A DNA stretch of 25,542 nt from an uncultured Eubacterium sp. (GCA_900547255.1 URGC01000022.1:1-25542); one strand, 5' to 3'. Shown: positions 16,452-25,462, numbered from the stretch's first letter. Translations and numbers: made by a program. The notes: generated by a model not told the origin, from the sequence alone.

Positions 16452-16459
16452 ATGACTAA
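16442..16459 (+). CDS. Possible five-codon leader ORF (MYYYD) overlapping the malic enzyme start
   Basis: ATG TAT TAT TAT GAC TAA begins three bases after the GGAGG at 16434-16438 and ends inside the second and third codons of the malic enzyme gene, in a different frame. The malic enzyme ATG is 13 bases from the same Shine-Dalgarno, longer than usual. Either the ribosome uses the long spacing or it reads the minicistron first. Purely suggestive. Confidence 0.2.
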   Translation: MYYYD

Positions 16460-17606
16460 TGCAGAAAAAGCACTTGCCCTTCACGAAGAATGGCAGGGTA
16501 AATTCGAGACTACACCTAAAATGAGCATCACTACAAGAGAGGATCTCGCTCTTGCTTACACACCTGGCGTTGCAGAACCATGTAAGGTAATTGCCCAGGA
16601 TAAAGAAGCAGCATACAAGTACACAATCAAGTCTAACACAATAGCCGTTGTATCTGATGGAAGTGCAGTTCTTGGACTTGGCAATATCGGCGCCCACGCT
16701 GCTATGCCTGTTATGGAAGGCAAGGCTGTTCTTTTCAAATCATTTGGCGGCGTTAATGCTGTTCCAATCTGCCTTGATACACAGGACACAGAAGAGATTA
16801 TCAAGACTGTAGTTAATATTGCTCCTGCATTTGGTGGAATCAATCTTGAAGACATATCCGCTCCAAGATGTTTTGAGATAGAAGAAAGATTAAAGAAGCT
16901 TCTTGACATTCCTGTATTCCATGATGACCAGCATGGTACTGCTATCGTTGTATTAGCAGGTATTATCAATGGTCTTAAAGTTACAGGCAAGAACAAGGAA
17001 GACTGTAAGGTAGTTGTCAACGGTGCTGGTTCAGCCGGCGTAGCCATCACTAAGCTTTTACTCACATATGGCTTCAAGCATGTTACTATGTGTGATAAGT
17101 CAGGTATCCTCTCTAAGTCATCAGAAGGACTTAACTGGATGCAGGAATCAATGATGGATGTAACTAACCTTGAAGGCAAGACAGGAACACTTGCTGATGC
17201 ACTTAAAGGTGCTGATGTATTCGTAGGTGTATCTGCTCCTAATATCGTAACTCCAGAGATGGTTTCATCAATGAACAAGGATTCAATCCTTTTTGCCATG
17301 GCTAACCCAGTTCCTGAGATTATGCCTGATGTTGCCAAAGCAGCCGGCGCAAGAGTTGTCGGAACAGGACGTTCTGATTTTCCTAACCAGGTTAATAATG
17401 TTATTGCTTTCCCAGGTATATTCAAGGGTGCTCTTAAAGGACGTGCAACACAGATTACAGAAGAGATGAAGCTCGCTGCTGCTCTTGCAATAGCTAACCT
17501 CATCCCCGACAGCGAATTATCAGATACTAATATTCTTCCAGAAGCATTTGACCCTAAGGTTACTGACGTTGTATGTCAGGCTGTTATGGATCACATTGTC
17601 AAGTAA
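16452..17606 (+). CDS. NAD(P)-dependent malic enzyme, short form
   Basis: A 384-residue enzyme that oxidatively decarboxylates malate to pyruvate and CO2. Family motifs are all present: YTPGVAEPC at 36-44, VSDGSAVLGLGNIG at 67-80, the catalytic Lys91 in MEGK, GGINLEDISAPRCFEIE with metal ligands near 132-133, FHDDQHGTA at 157-164, and the dinucleotide-binding GAGSAG at 191-196. It lacks the C-terminal phosphotransacetylase-like domain of long MaeB forms. The start at MTNAEKALALHEEW is natural for the family but sits 13 bases from the Shine-Dalgarno. The stop is two bases before the radical SAM gene. NAD versus NADP preference cannot be settled by eye. Confidence 0.95.
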   Translation: MTNAEKALALHEEWQGKFETTPKMSITTREDLALAYTPGVAEPCKVIAQDKEAAYKYTIKSNTIAVVSDGSAVLGLGNIGAHAAMPVMEGKAVLFKSFGGVNAVPICLDTQDTEEIIKTVVNIAPAFGGINLEDISAPRCFEIEERLKKLLDIPVFHDDQHGTAIVVLAGIINGLKVTGKNKEDCKVVVNGAGSAGVAITKLLLTYGFKHVTMCDKSGILSKSSEGLNWMQESMMDVTNLEGKTGTLADALKGADVFVGVSAPNIVTPEMVSSMNKDSILFAMANPVPEIMPDVAKAAGARVVGTGRSDFPNQVNNVIAFPGIFKGALKGRATQITEEMKLAAALAIANLIPDSELSDTNILPEAFDPKVTDVVCQAVMDHIVK

Positions 17607-17608
17607 TA

Positions 17609-18499
17609 ATGAGACCTTATTTTTACTCACTAAATGAATATCTGAAAGATACCTATGGTGTCAAAATGTACAAATTAGCCCTGAACGGTGGGATGACATG
17701 TCCCAACCGCGATGGGCTAATTGATACAAGAGGATGTATATTCTGTAGTGCCGGCGGTTCGGGAGACTTTGCCAACAATAACATTGAAGCTGCCAAAAAG
17801 CTTGTGAGCAGCAAATACACCGGCAATGACTATATAGCTTACTATCAGTCATACACCAACACTTACGCCTCTGTTGAATACCTTAAGAATCTTTACACGC
17901 CATGCATAATGCGTGATGATATACGAATCCTGTCTATCGCGACAAGACCAGACTGCCTCAGTGATGAGTGCATTGAACTTCTTGCCGGACTAAACAGGAT
18001 TAAACCTGTCTGGGTTGAACTTGGTCTTCAGACCATTAATCCAGATACAGCAGCTTTTATAAGACGTGGATATCCGCTTGACATATATGACAAAGCTGTC
18101 TTAAAATTACGTGCGGCAGGCATATACACAATTGTCCATATGATTGTAGGTCTTCCCGGCGAAGACATTAACGACTATCTTGCTACAGCCCGTTACATCG
18201 CCAGTTCAGGTGCGGACGGAATCAAGATAGCACTTCTGCATGTTCTTAAAGGAACTGACCTTGCAGATTATTATTATAACAAAGTATTTGATACATTAAG
18301 CATGGATGAATATATACATATCCTCGGCAATATTATAGAGGTTCTTCCTAAAGACATAGCAATCCACCGCCTCACTGGTGATGGACCTAAGAATCTTCTA
18401 ATATCGCCTTCATGGAGTGCCAATAAAAAGCTTGTATACAACAGTATTATCAAATATTTCAAAGAAGCACAGATTTATCAGGGGAGATTATACCAATGA
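17609..18499 (+). CDS. Radical SAM protein, TIGR01212/YhcC-like
   Basis: A 296-residue protein beginning MRPYFYSLNEYLKDTYG, typical of the YhcC/TIGR01212 family, a relative of Elp3-type radical SAM enzymes of unsettled function. The [4Fe-4S] ligands are Cys31, Cys43 and Cys46 in TCPNRDG and GCIFC. MIVGLPGED follows in the TIM barrel, and the C-terminal IHRLTGDGPKNLLISP stretch is family-specific. The longest frame starts 12 codons earlier inside the malic enzyme gene; the chosen ATG is two bases after that stop and has no clear Shine-Dalgarno, so translation is probably coupled. It overlaps the DUF4364 gene by four bases (ATGA). Confidence 0.92.
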   Translation: MRPYFYSLNEYLKDTYGVKMYKLALNGGMTCPNRDGLIDTRGCIFCSAGGSGDFANNNIEAAKKLVSSKYTGNDYIAYYQSYTNTYASVEYLKNLYTPCIMRDDIRILSIATRPDCLSDECIELLAGLNRIKPVWVELGLQTINPDTAAFIRRGYPLDIYDKAVLKLRAAGIYTIVHMIVGLPGEDINDYLATARYIASSGADGIKIALLHVLKGTDLADYYYNKVFDTLSMDEYIHILGNIIEVLPKDIAIHRLTGDGPKNLLISPSWSANKKLVYNSIIKYFKEAQIYQGRLYQ

Positions 18500-19011
18500 A
18501 CACAGATTCAACAACATTATACAAATTAATGATAATGTATATGCTCAACAGAGTTAATTTTCCGCTCTCTAACAGCCAGATATCGGAATTCATGTTAGAA
18601 AAGCAGTATACGAATTATTTTACTCTGCAGGAAGTCATTAACAGCCTTGTATCTGATGGTTTCTTATCTGTTGTATCGTACCGCAACAGCACGCAGTACA
18701 AGCTCACATCTGAAGGCACAGAGACAATAGGATTTTTCTACACTAAGATTTCCCAGAGCATAAGGGATGACATAGATGATTATATCAAAGCAAACAAATA
18801 CGAATTAAAATGCGAAGTCGGAACAACTGCTGATTACTACAGAAACACAAACGGTGATTACACAGTCCACTGTCAGGTCAAGGAAGGTGATGCCACACTG
18901 ATTGAACTTAATGTATCAGTTCCAATCGAACAGCTCGCTGACAAAATGTGTTCTAACTGGAAGGAAGCCAGTCAGGATATATATGATTTCGTGATTCATA
19001 AGATGATGTAA
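18496..19011 (+). CDS. DUF4364 family protein (winged-helix-like)
   Basis: A 171-residue cytoplasmic protein of the DUF4364 family found mainly in Clostridia. Residues ~5-75 have a helix-helix-helix-wing pattern (YKLMIMYMLNRV, LSNSQISEFMLE, LQEVINSLVSDGFLS, TQYKLTSEGTETI), like PadR/MarR-type winged helices, so it may be a DNA-binding regulator. The C-terminal half has alternating strands (YTVHCQVKEGD, LIELNVSVP) suggesting a small sensing domain. Start is supported by GGGGAGA at normal spacing and by the ATGA overlap with the radical SAM gene. Target and ligand are unknown. Confidence 0.85.
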   Translation: MNTDSTTLYKLMIMYMLNRVNFPLSNSQISEFMLEKQYTNYFTLQEVINSLVSDGFLSVVSYRNSTQYKLTSEGTETIGFFYTKISQSIRDDIDDYIKANKYELKCEVGTTADYYRNTNGDYTVHCQVKEGDATLIELNVSVPIEQLADKMCSNWKEASQDIYDFVIHKMM

Positions 19012-19069
19012 AAATGGCCATGCTTTTGAGGCACTGAAGTGTCCCTTCAAGGCATGGTCATTTTTCTTT
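19012..19069. terminator. Bidirectional terminator between convergent DUF4364 and engB genes
   Basis: AAATGGCCATGC (19012-19023) pairs with GCATGGTCATTT (19052-19063) over 12 bp with one wobble, and an inner GGCACT/AGTGTC hairpin fills the loop. The plus strand ends in TTTTT-C-TTT; the minus strand ends in five T. It starts at the DUF4364 stop codon and serves both genes. Confidence 0.88.
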
Positions 19070-19094
19070 AAGATTGCATATGTGATAGTTTATT

Positions 19095-19691
19095 TTATTG
19101 CTCTTCTGGCAGGACATAGCTGTCTACTATCTGCCAGAGCTTATCAATATTCTGCTTAGTCTCAGACGACACTGCTATTATTGTATCTTCTGGCTGTAAT
19201 CCAAGTCCAGTCTTAACAGCCTTCACATGCTTGTCAATCTGGCTTCGTTTAAGCTTATCCAGCTTGGTAGCTATAATAACCGGTCTGTATCCATTGGCAA
19301 CAATCCAGTCATACATCATCTTATCATTGGCTGATGGGTCATGTCTTATATCTATAAGAAGAAATACCTGCTTTAGCTGTGTTGACTTTTTCAGGTATCT
19401 TTCTACCATCTTACCCCATTTTTCTTTGACAGACTGGGACACATTGGCATATCCATATCCCGGAAGGTCGACAAGATACATGGCATCATTGATATTATAG
19501 TAGTTAATTGTCTGTGTTTTACCCGGCTGGCTTGATATTCTCGCATACGACTTTCTATTCATAAGTGCATTGATAAGCGATGATTTGCCGACATTAGATT
19601 TGCCCGCAAATGCGACCTCTGGAAGCTCTGTCTCTGGCACTGTGCTTGTTATACCTATGACGATGTCCAGATTAACCTTTTTAATAACCAT
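19095..19691 (-). CDS. engB: Ribosome biogenesis GTP-binding protein
   Basis: A 198-residue TRAFAC-class GTPase of the EngB/YihA/YsxC family, needed for late assembly of the large ribosomal subunit. GTPase motifs are G1 GKSNVGKSS (30-38), the G2 region QPGKTQTINYY, G3 DLPGYGYA, G4 TKLDK and G5 SSETK. The start is the ATG of MVIKKVN, with GGGTGG five bases upstream; a GTG three codons earlier would sit on top of that site. It follows lon with a 32-base gap, a gene order seen in many Firmicutes, and is the last gene of the protein-quality operon, closed by the bidirectional terminator. Confidence 0.96.
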   Translation of the reverse strand: MVIKKVNLDIVIGITSTVPETELPEVAFAGKSNVGKSSLINALMNRKSYARISSQPGKTQTINYYNINDAMYLVDLPGYGYANVSQSVKEKWGKMVERYLKKSTQLKQVFLLIDIRHDPSANDKMMYDWIVANGYRPVIIATKLDKLKRSQIDKHVKAVKTGLGLQPEDTIIAVSSETKQNIDKLWQIVDSYVLPEEQ

Positions 19692-19723
19692 TAAATCCAC
19701 CCTTCTACTCTTTACAAGAGATT

Positions 19724-22069
19724 CTACTCAACAGGTTTTGCAAGCGCAGTCTTTAATACCTGCTTCATATCACTGGCATAGACAATCTCCATACCGCCTG
19801 TTATCTCCTCATCCAGCTCTGCAACATCTGCCTTGTTCTTCTCTGGAACTATAACTGTCTTAACACCAGCAGTCCTGGCAGCAAGAAGCTTCTCTTTAAG
19901 ACCGCCTATAGGAAGAACTCTTCCCCTAAGTGTAACCTCTCCTGTCATGGCAACATCAGAGCGGACAGGAATACCTGTCACTGCTGAAAAAATCGCTGTA
20001 GACATTGTAACTCCGGCAGATGGTCCGTCCTTAGGCACTGCTCCCTCTGGTATATGTATGTGTACAACATTATTATCAAAGAAATTATCTTTAACCTTAT
20101 ATGGTGCCCTGCCAACGATTGAACGCACATATGTAAGCGATATGCGTGCTGATTCCTTCATGACATCTCCCATCTTACCAGTAAGGATAAGAGATTCTTT
20201 ACCCGGCATAGTATTAACCTCTATCTCAAGAGTATCACCGCCAACCGCTGTCCACGCAAGACCTCTTACAATTCCCACATCATCATGTGAGTTAATCTTA
20301 TCCTGTGTGTATTTAGCCTTGCCAAGATAATCCGCAATATTCTTGCCAGTGATAGATACTTTTCTCGCTCCATGCTGTATACCTTCACCATCATAGAGGT
20401 CTCTTACGACCTTTCTGCATACCTTGGCTATATTTCTCTCAAGATTACGCACTCCGGCTTCTCTTGTGTATCCGTCAATTATTCTGCTGATTGCACTGTC
20501 AGAAAAACTTATATCTGACTTTGCAAGACCATTTTTCTTAATCTGCTTGGCAACAAGATATTCCTTTGCAATGTGCATCTTCTCATTCTTAGTATAGCTG
20601 CCAACCTCTATAATCTCCATTCTGTCAAGCAGAGGTCTGCTGACATTAGAAAGGTCATTGGCTGTAGCTATGAATAATACCTGTGACAAATCTGTCGGAA
20701 GCTCCACATAGTGATCGATAAATCTTTTGTTCTGCTCGCCGTCAAGAACTTCAAGCAGGGCAGATGCTGTATCAGAACGATAATCACTGCTGACCTTATC
20801 AATCTCATCAAGAAGCATAAGAGGATTCTTAACGCCGGCTTTCTTAATTCCATCTATAATTCTTCCCGGCATTGCTCCGACATATGTCTTTCTGTGGCCT
20901 CTTATCTCAGCCTCATCCCTGACACCACCAAGGCACACTCTGACATACTTCTTATTAAGGGCATCTGCAACACTTCTCGCAATGCTTGTCTTACCAGTTC
21001 CCGGAGGGCCTACAAGACATATGATAGGTGCATCTGATGCATCTGTCACATTTCTGACTGTAAGAGCTTCTAAGATTCTTTCTTTAATCTTAGTCATTCC
21101 ATAATGGTCTCTGTCAAGAACTCTCTTGGCATTGTCTATGTCTTTGTTATCCTCACTGCAATTGTCCCATGGAAGAGAAAGAAGTGTCTCTATATATCCA
21201 CGCTCAACATTTGCCTCGGATGAACCGCCTGTGATTGCCCTGAAACGCTTTATTTCTTTGCGTATACTCTCCTTTATCTCCTCGGAAGCATTGAGCTTTT
21301 CAAGCTTCTCTGTATACTCATCCGCCTCAGATACAACGCTGTCAGTACCATCAAGCTCCTGGCTTAAAACCTTCATCTGCTCACGGAGTATATACTCCTT
21401 CTGGTTCTGTTCAACCTTATCCCTTACTTTTACAGCAAGTTCCTCTTTAATTCTAAAAATGTTGATTTCCTCAGTAATGTATTCAACTATCTTGTGATAA
21501 AACCGCTCAATATCATCCAGCTCAAGAAATTCCTGTCTCACATAATATGGCATAGGATAATCTATAGCCATCTTCATCATCAATGCAGCGGCATCCTCTA
21601 TCTTCATCCATTTCTTGAGCATGTCTTTATTGAGGTTTGCATTCAGCGCACCTATCTGCTTGATAACCTCTCTAAGCCCCATAACCATAGCTTTAGAAGT
21701 GTATTTGTCAGGTTCCTCTATCCATGCATCAGCAGTCTCAACATTAGCCACGAAGCCTGTCTCTGTCTCTCCTATATACTGCACTATTGCTTTCTTCTTA
21801 CCTTCAACCTGGACACGGTATATATTATCAGGCAGCTTGGCAACCTGTGTGATAACTGCAACTGTTCCGGTCTCATACAAATCTTCTGCCTTAGGCTCTG
21901 CAACATCAAAATCTCTCTGCGCTGTAAGGAAAATCTTCTGGTTATCGGAAGCCAGTGCCTTCTCCAGTGCTTTTATAGAACATTTTCTGCTTATATCAAA
22001 ATGTATGACCATGTCAGGTAACATGGTCATACTTCTCAATGCGATAGCAGGTAAAATTAATATTTCCAT
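19724..22069 (-). CDS. lon: ATP-dependent protease Lon
   Basis: A 781-residue LonA protease that degrades misfolded and regulatory proteins in the cytoplasm. The N-terminal substrate-binding domain starts MEILILPAIALRSMTMLPDM, followed by a coiled-coil linker (~205-300), an AAA+ module with Walker A GPPGTGKT (354-361) and Walker B in LLDEIDK, and the serine protease domain. The catalytic dyad is Ser684 in DGPSAG and Lys727 in GGLKEK. The start follows GGAGG six bases upstream. It lies 23 bases downstream of clpX and 32 upstream of engB, so the three genes form one transcript. A perfect 11-bp inverted repeat lies in codons 13-23. Confidence 0.97.
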   Translation of the reverse strand: MEILILPAIALRSMTMLPDMVIHFDISRKCSIKALEKALASDNQKIFLTAQRDFDVAEPKAEDLYETGTVAVITQVAKLPDNIYRVQVEGKKKAIVQYIGETETGFVANVETADAWIEEPDKYTSKAMVMGLREVIKQIGALNANLNKDMLKKWMKIEDAAALMMKMAIDYPMPYYVRQEFLELDDIERFYHKIVEYITEEINIFRIKEELAVKVRDKVEQNQKEYILREQMKVLSQELDGTDSVVSEADEYTEKLEKLNASEEIKESIRKEIKRFRAITGGSSEANVERGYIETLLSLPWDNCSEDNKDIDNAKRVLDRDHYGMTKIKERILEALTVRNVTDASDAPIICLVGPPGTGKTSIARSVADALNKKYVRVCLGGVRDEAEIRGHRKTYVGAMPGRIIDGIKKAGVKNPLMLLDEIDKVSSDYRSDTASALLEVLDGEQNKRFIDHYVELPTDLSQVLFIATANDLSNVSRPLLDRMEIIEVGSYTKNEKMHIAKEYLVAKQIKKNGLAKSDISFSDSAISRIIDGYTREAGVRNLERNIAKVCRKVVRDLYDGEGIQHGARKVSITGKNIADYLGKAKYTQDKINSHDDVGIVRGLAWTAVGGDTLEIEVNTMPGKESLILTGKMGDVMKESARISLTYVRSIVGRAPYKVKDNFFDNNVVHIHIPEGAVPKDGPSAGVTMSTAIFSAVTGIPVRSDVAMTGEVTLRGRVLPIGGLKEKLLAARTAGVKTVIVPEKNKADVAELDEEITGGMEIVYASDMKQVLKTALAKPVE
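22003..22032. repeat. Perfect 11-bp inverted repeat in the 5' coding region of lon
   Basis: GTATGACCATG (22003-22013) and CATGGTCATAC (22022-22032) are exact inverted copies around an 8-base loop, starting 37 bases after the first base of the lon start codon. In the lon mRNA it could fold into a stable hairpin just behind the initiating ribosome. Confidence 0.5.
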
Positions 22070-22092
22070 ATTAATCCTCCATATGCTAAATA

Positions 22093-23364
22093 TTACTCAG
22101 CCTTTTTGACAACATCTTTTCTGTATTCAATAACAGGCTTAGCTGTACCATCGACAGCCTCTTTAGTGATGATACATTTGGCGATAGTATCATCTGATGG
22201 TATTGTATACATAACATCATTCATGACAGACTCAAGGATTGAACGAAGTCCTCTTGCTCCTGTCTTTCTCTCAAAACTCTTCTTGGCAACCTCTGTCAAT
22301 GCATCGTCAGTAAACTCAAGCTCAACCTCATCAAGTGAGAACAGTGCTTTGTACTGCTTAACAATAGCATTCTTAGGCTCCTTTAAGATACGCACGAGTG
22401 CTTCCTCATCAAGTGAATCAAGAGATACAACAACTGGAACTCTTCCGACAAACTCTGGTATAAGACCGAATTTGATAAGATCCTGTGGAAGAACCTGCGC
22501 AAACATCTCTCCTACATCCGCTTCTTTCTTCTCCTTGACTTCTGCATTGAAACCTATAGAGCTCTTATCCATTCTTGACTCTATAATCTTCTCTAATCCG
22601 TCAAATGCACCACCACATATGAATAATATGTTAGTTGTATCGATTGGGATAAGCTCCTGCTGCGGATGCTTTCTGCCACCCTGTGGTGGTACAGATGCAA
22701 CAGTACCCTCAAGTATCTTAAGAAGTGCCTGCTGAACGCCCTCACCTGATACGTCTCTTGTTATTGATACATTCTCTGATTTCTTGGTAATCTTATCTAT
22801 CTCATCAATATAGATTATTCCATATTGAGCTTTTTCAACATCATAATCCGCCGCCTGAATAACCTTTAAAAGGATATTCTCAACGTCCTCACCTACATAT
22901 CCTGCCTCTGTAAGAGTTGTGGCATCTGCAATCGCAAATGGCACATTAAGTATTCTTGCAAGATTCTGTGCAAGAAATGTCTTACCTGAACCTGTTGGGC
23001 CAAGCATAAGGATATTACTCTTGGCAAGCTCTACATCAACTTTCTTTCCTGACAGGATTCTCTTATAATGATTATATACAGCAACAGCCAATACTTTCTT
23101 AGCTGCTTCCTGACCTACAACGTAATCATCAAGAAATTCTTTGATTTCTTTAGGCTTAAGAAGATTAATGTCTAACTGTACATCATCTAAGTCCTCGGCA
23201 TCGTCATCTGCAAGAAGCTCTTCATCAAGAATCTCTCCGCAAAGAGATACACACTCATCACATATGTATACTCCATTAGGACCAGCAATAAGCTTTTTTA
23301 CTTTGTCCTGTGTCTTATTACAAAATGAGCATTTTAACTTCTCATCAATATTCTTCCCTGCCAT
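22093..23364 (-). CDS. clpX: ATP-dependent Clp protease ATP-binding subunit ClpX
   Basis: A 423-residue AAA+ unfoldase that feeds proteins to ClpP. The N-terminal zinc domain has Cys12, Cys15, Cys35 and Cys38. Walker A is GPTGSGKT (122-129), pore-1 is GYVG (155-158), Walker B is IDEID (186-190), RKH (231-233) is the substrate-selecting loop, and IGF (270-272) is the loop that docks into ClpP, so the partnership with the adjacent clpP product is intact. The start follows AGG at about five bases. A hairpin terminator lies between clpP and this gene, so clpX-lon may be transcribed less than tig-clpP. Confidence 0.98.
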   Translation of the reverse strand: MAGKNIDEKLKCSFCNKTQDKVKKLIAGPNGVYICDECVSLCGEILDEELLADDDAEDLDDVQLDINLLKPKEIKEFLDDYVVGQEAAKKVLAVAVYNHYKRILSGKKVDVELAKSNILMLGPTGSGKTFLAQNLARILNVPFAIADATTLTEAGYVGEDVENILLKVIQAADYDVEKAQYGIIYIDEIDKITKKSENVSITRDVSGEGVQQALLKILEGTVASVPPQGGRKHPQQELIPIDTTNILFICGGAFDGLEKIIESRMDKSSIGFNAEVKEKKEADVGEMFAQVLPQDLIKFGLIPEFVGRVPVVVSLDSLDEEALVRILKEPKNAIVKQYKALFSLDEVELEFTDDALTEVAKKSFERKTGARGLRSILESVMNDVMYTIPSDDTIAKCIITKEAVDGTAKPVIEYRKDVVKKAE

Positions 23365-23379
23365 ATATACCTACTTTCC

Positions 23380-23414
23380 AAAAATGGCTGCCACATATCA
23401 AGTACGTGACAGCC
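23380..23414 (-). terminator. Terminator-like hairpin between clpP and clpX
   Basis: On the minus strand GGCTGTCAC pairs with GTGGCAGCC (9 bp, one wobble, 11-base loop) and is followed by A then TTTTT. It sits between the clpP stop and the clpX start and should attenuate read-through. Confidence 0.75.
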
Positions 23415-23433
23415 CTAAATTCATAATCTAATC

Positions 23434-24015
23434 TTATCTCTTCTCAACTATGCTGTCAATCAAGCCATATGCCAATGCTTCCTGAGCTGTCATATAGTTA
23501 TCACGCTCTGTATCACGAGCAATCTCTTCTACTGACTTACCAGTATTAGCTGCAAGAATTTCATTTAACTTATTTCTAGTCTTTAAGATGTTCTCGGCAA
23601 CGATACGAATCTCAGTCTCCTGACCTCTTGCTCCGCCTGATGGCTGATGAATCATAATCTCAGCGTTAGGTAAAGCCATTCTCTTGCCTTTAGCACCACC
23701 TGATAAAAGGAATGCTCCCATACTTGCTGCCATGCCCATACATATAGTAGAGACATCACACTTAATATACTGCATAGTATCATATATGGCAAAGCCTGCT
23801 GAAACAGAACCACCAGGACTATTAATATAAAGATGGATATCCTTGCTTGGGTCTTCTGCTTCAAGGAATAACATCTGTGCAACTATTATATTAGCTGATA
23901 CATCTGTAACTTCCTCTCCAAGAAAGATAATTCTATCCTTTAAAAGTCTTGAATATATGTCGTAAGATCTCTCTCCACGACTTGTCTGCTCTATGACATA
24001 AGGTACTAAACTCAT
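23434..24015 (-). CDS. clpP: ATP-dependent Clp protease proteolytic subunit
   Basis: A 193-residue serine peptidase forming a double-heptamer chamber. The triad is Ser98 in GMAASMGAF, His123 in MIHQPSGG and Asp172 in TERDNYM. The SLVPYVIEQTSRGER N-terminus, including the axial-pore residues, and the total length match canonical ClpP1. The start has AAGGTGA four to five bases upstream. It follows tig with a 49-base gap in the common tig-clpP-clpX order. Confidence 0.98.
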   Translation of the reverse strand: MSLVPYVIEQTSRGERSYDIYSRLLKDRIIFLGEEVTDVSANIIVAQMLFLEAEDPSKDIHLYINSPGGSVSAGFAIYDTMQYIKCDVSTICMGMAASMGAFLLSGGAKGKRMALPNAEIMIHQPSGGARGQETEIRIVAENILKTRNKLNEILAANTGKSVEEIARDTERDNYMTAQEALAYGLIDSIVEKR

Positions 24016-24064
24016 ACACTCACCTTGCCTTTCACTTATTATGACTTAATTTCAATTATGCTGA

Positions 24065-25354
24065 TTACTTCTCAACTGCACTTGAAACGATAAGCTCAAC
24101 AGCCTTCTGGATTGCGATATCGTCTCTCATCTGTGTAGCTTCCTTGTCACCCATGAACTCTTTAATCTGGGCAACTTCCATCTTATACATATCAGCCATC
24201 TTCTGAAGCTCTGCCTCGAACTCTTCGTCAGAAACTGTTATATTCTCTGCCTTGGCAACTGCCTCAAGAACAAGGCTGTTCTTAATTCTCTTCTCTGCCT
24301 CTGGCTTCATATCCTCAACAACCTTATCTGCTGTAAGACCTGTGTACTTGAAGTACATATCTAATGAAAGACCCTGCTGCTGTAATCTCTGTGCAAAATC
24401 CTCAGCCATTCTTGTAACCTGTGTATCAATCATAGCCTGTGGAATATCCATCTTAGAATCAGCTACGATCTTATCGATAGCCTCAGACTCCTTCTTAGAC
24501 TTAGCTTCTGCTGCCTTACGCTCTGCTATCTTATTCTTAAGGTCTGCCTTATATTCATCAAGTGTATCGAAATCTGATACATCCTGAGCGAAATCGTCAT
24601 CTAAATCAGGAAGCTGCTTTTCCTTGATCTCCTTAATAGAAACCTTGAATGTAGCTGGCTTGCCCTTTAATTCCTCAGCATGGTAATCTTCTGGGAATGT
24701 AACGTTAACTTCTTTCTCATCACCAATGTTCATGCCGATAAGCTGATCTTCGAAATTGTCGATGAATGAATGTGAACCGATTGTAAGTGGATAATTCTCA
24801 CCCTTACCGCCGTCAAATGCAACACCATCAATAAATCCTTCGAAATCAATAACTGTCATATCGCCATCTTTAACTGGTCTGTCTTCAATTGTAACTGTTC
24901 TTGAGTTCTGCTCTGCAACCTTCTTTAATTCTTCCTCAACATCAGCATCTGTAGCTTCTGTATCAACCTTAGTTACCTCAACACCCTTGTAGTTACCAAG
25001 CTCAACCTCTGGTCTTACTGCAACTGCTGCTTCAAATACGAAAGGCTTACCCTTCTCTAACTGTGTAACAGTAATCTTAGGCTGTGAAACGATATCAAGT
25101 TCGCTCTCTACGCAAGCCTTTGCATAGGCATCAGGAATAATTGCATTAGCTGCATCCTCAAAGAATACTTCCTGTCCATAGAGCTGCTCGATCATCTTAC
25201 GTGGAGCCTTGCCCTTTCTGAATCCAGGCACATTAATCTTGTTCTTGCTCTTATTATATGCAGTGTTAAGACCTGCCTCAAACTCCTCAGCAGTAGCCTC
25301 AATCACAAGCTTAACCATATTCTTCTCTTCTAACTGTTCAACTTTGAAACTCAT
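24065..25354 (-). CDS. tig: Trigger factor, ribosome-associated chaperone and prolyl isomerase
   Basis: A 429-residue chaperone that docks at the ribosome exit tunnel. The ribosome-binding signature GFRKGKAP is at 44-51. The FKBP-type isomerase domain follows (VIDFEGFIDGVAFDGGKGEN, GMNIGDEKEVNVTFPEDY), then the helical C-terminal cradle. The start is the ATG of MSFKVEQLEEKN, preceded by GGGAGG; the longest frame starts 36 codons earlier, across the mapped leader and -10 box, and is not credible. It is the first gene of the tig-clpP-clpX-lon-engB operon. Confidence 0.97.
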   Translation of the reverse strand: MSFKVEQLEEKNMVKLVIEATAEEFEAGLNTAYNKSKNKINVPGFRKGKAPRKMIEQLYGQEVFFEDAANAIIPDAYAKACVESELDIVSQPKITVTQLEKGKPFVFEAAVAVRPEVELGNYKGVEVTKVDTEATDADVEEELKKVAEQNSRTVTIEDRPVKDGDMTVIDFEGFIDGVAFDGGKGENYPLTIGSHSFIDNFEDQLIGMNIGDEKEVNVTFPEDYHAEELKGKPATFKVSIKEIKEKQLPDLDDDFAQDVSDFDTLDEYKADLKNKIAERKAAEAKSKKESEAIDKIVADSKMDIPQAMIDTQVTRMAEDFAQRLQQQGLSLDMYFKYTGLTADKVVEDMKPEAEKRIKNSLVLEAVAKAENITVSDEEFEAELQKMADMYKMEVAQIKEFMGDKEATQMRDDIAIQKAVELIVSSAVEK

Positions 25355-25432
25355 TTTAAATCCTCCCTGTTTCCATCTATGCAAAGGATTATGTATCATG
25401 TATAAACCTTTACAACCGTACATACGTTGTAG

Positions 25433-25462
25433 ATTATAGCATATGACATGTCGTGTTGCCAA
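25433..25462 (-). promoter_or_regulatory. tig: Strong sigma-A promoter of the tig-clpP-clpX operon (extended -10)
   Basis: On the minus strand TTGGCA (25457-25462) is followed after 18 bases by TATAAT (25433-25438), preceded by TGC, an extended -10. Transcription should start near 25426 and give a ~72-base leader. An imperfect inverted repeat TACAACCGTA/TACGTTGTA (25411-25431) covers the start site. Confidence 0.75.

Noticed and set aside
16556..17503. Minus-strand reading frame of 315 codons inside the malic enzyme gene
   Set aside because: It is the antisense shadow of a gene with all family motifs and has no independent evidence.
25355..25462. N-terminal extension of trigger factor by 36 codons
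   Set aside because: It would be translated from sequence that includes the -10 box and the transcription start region, and the internal ATG has an excellent ribosome binding site.
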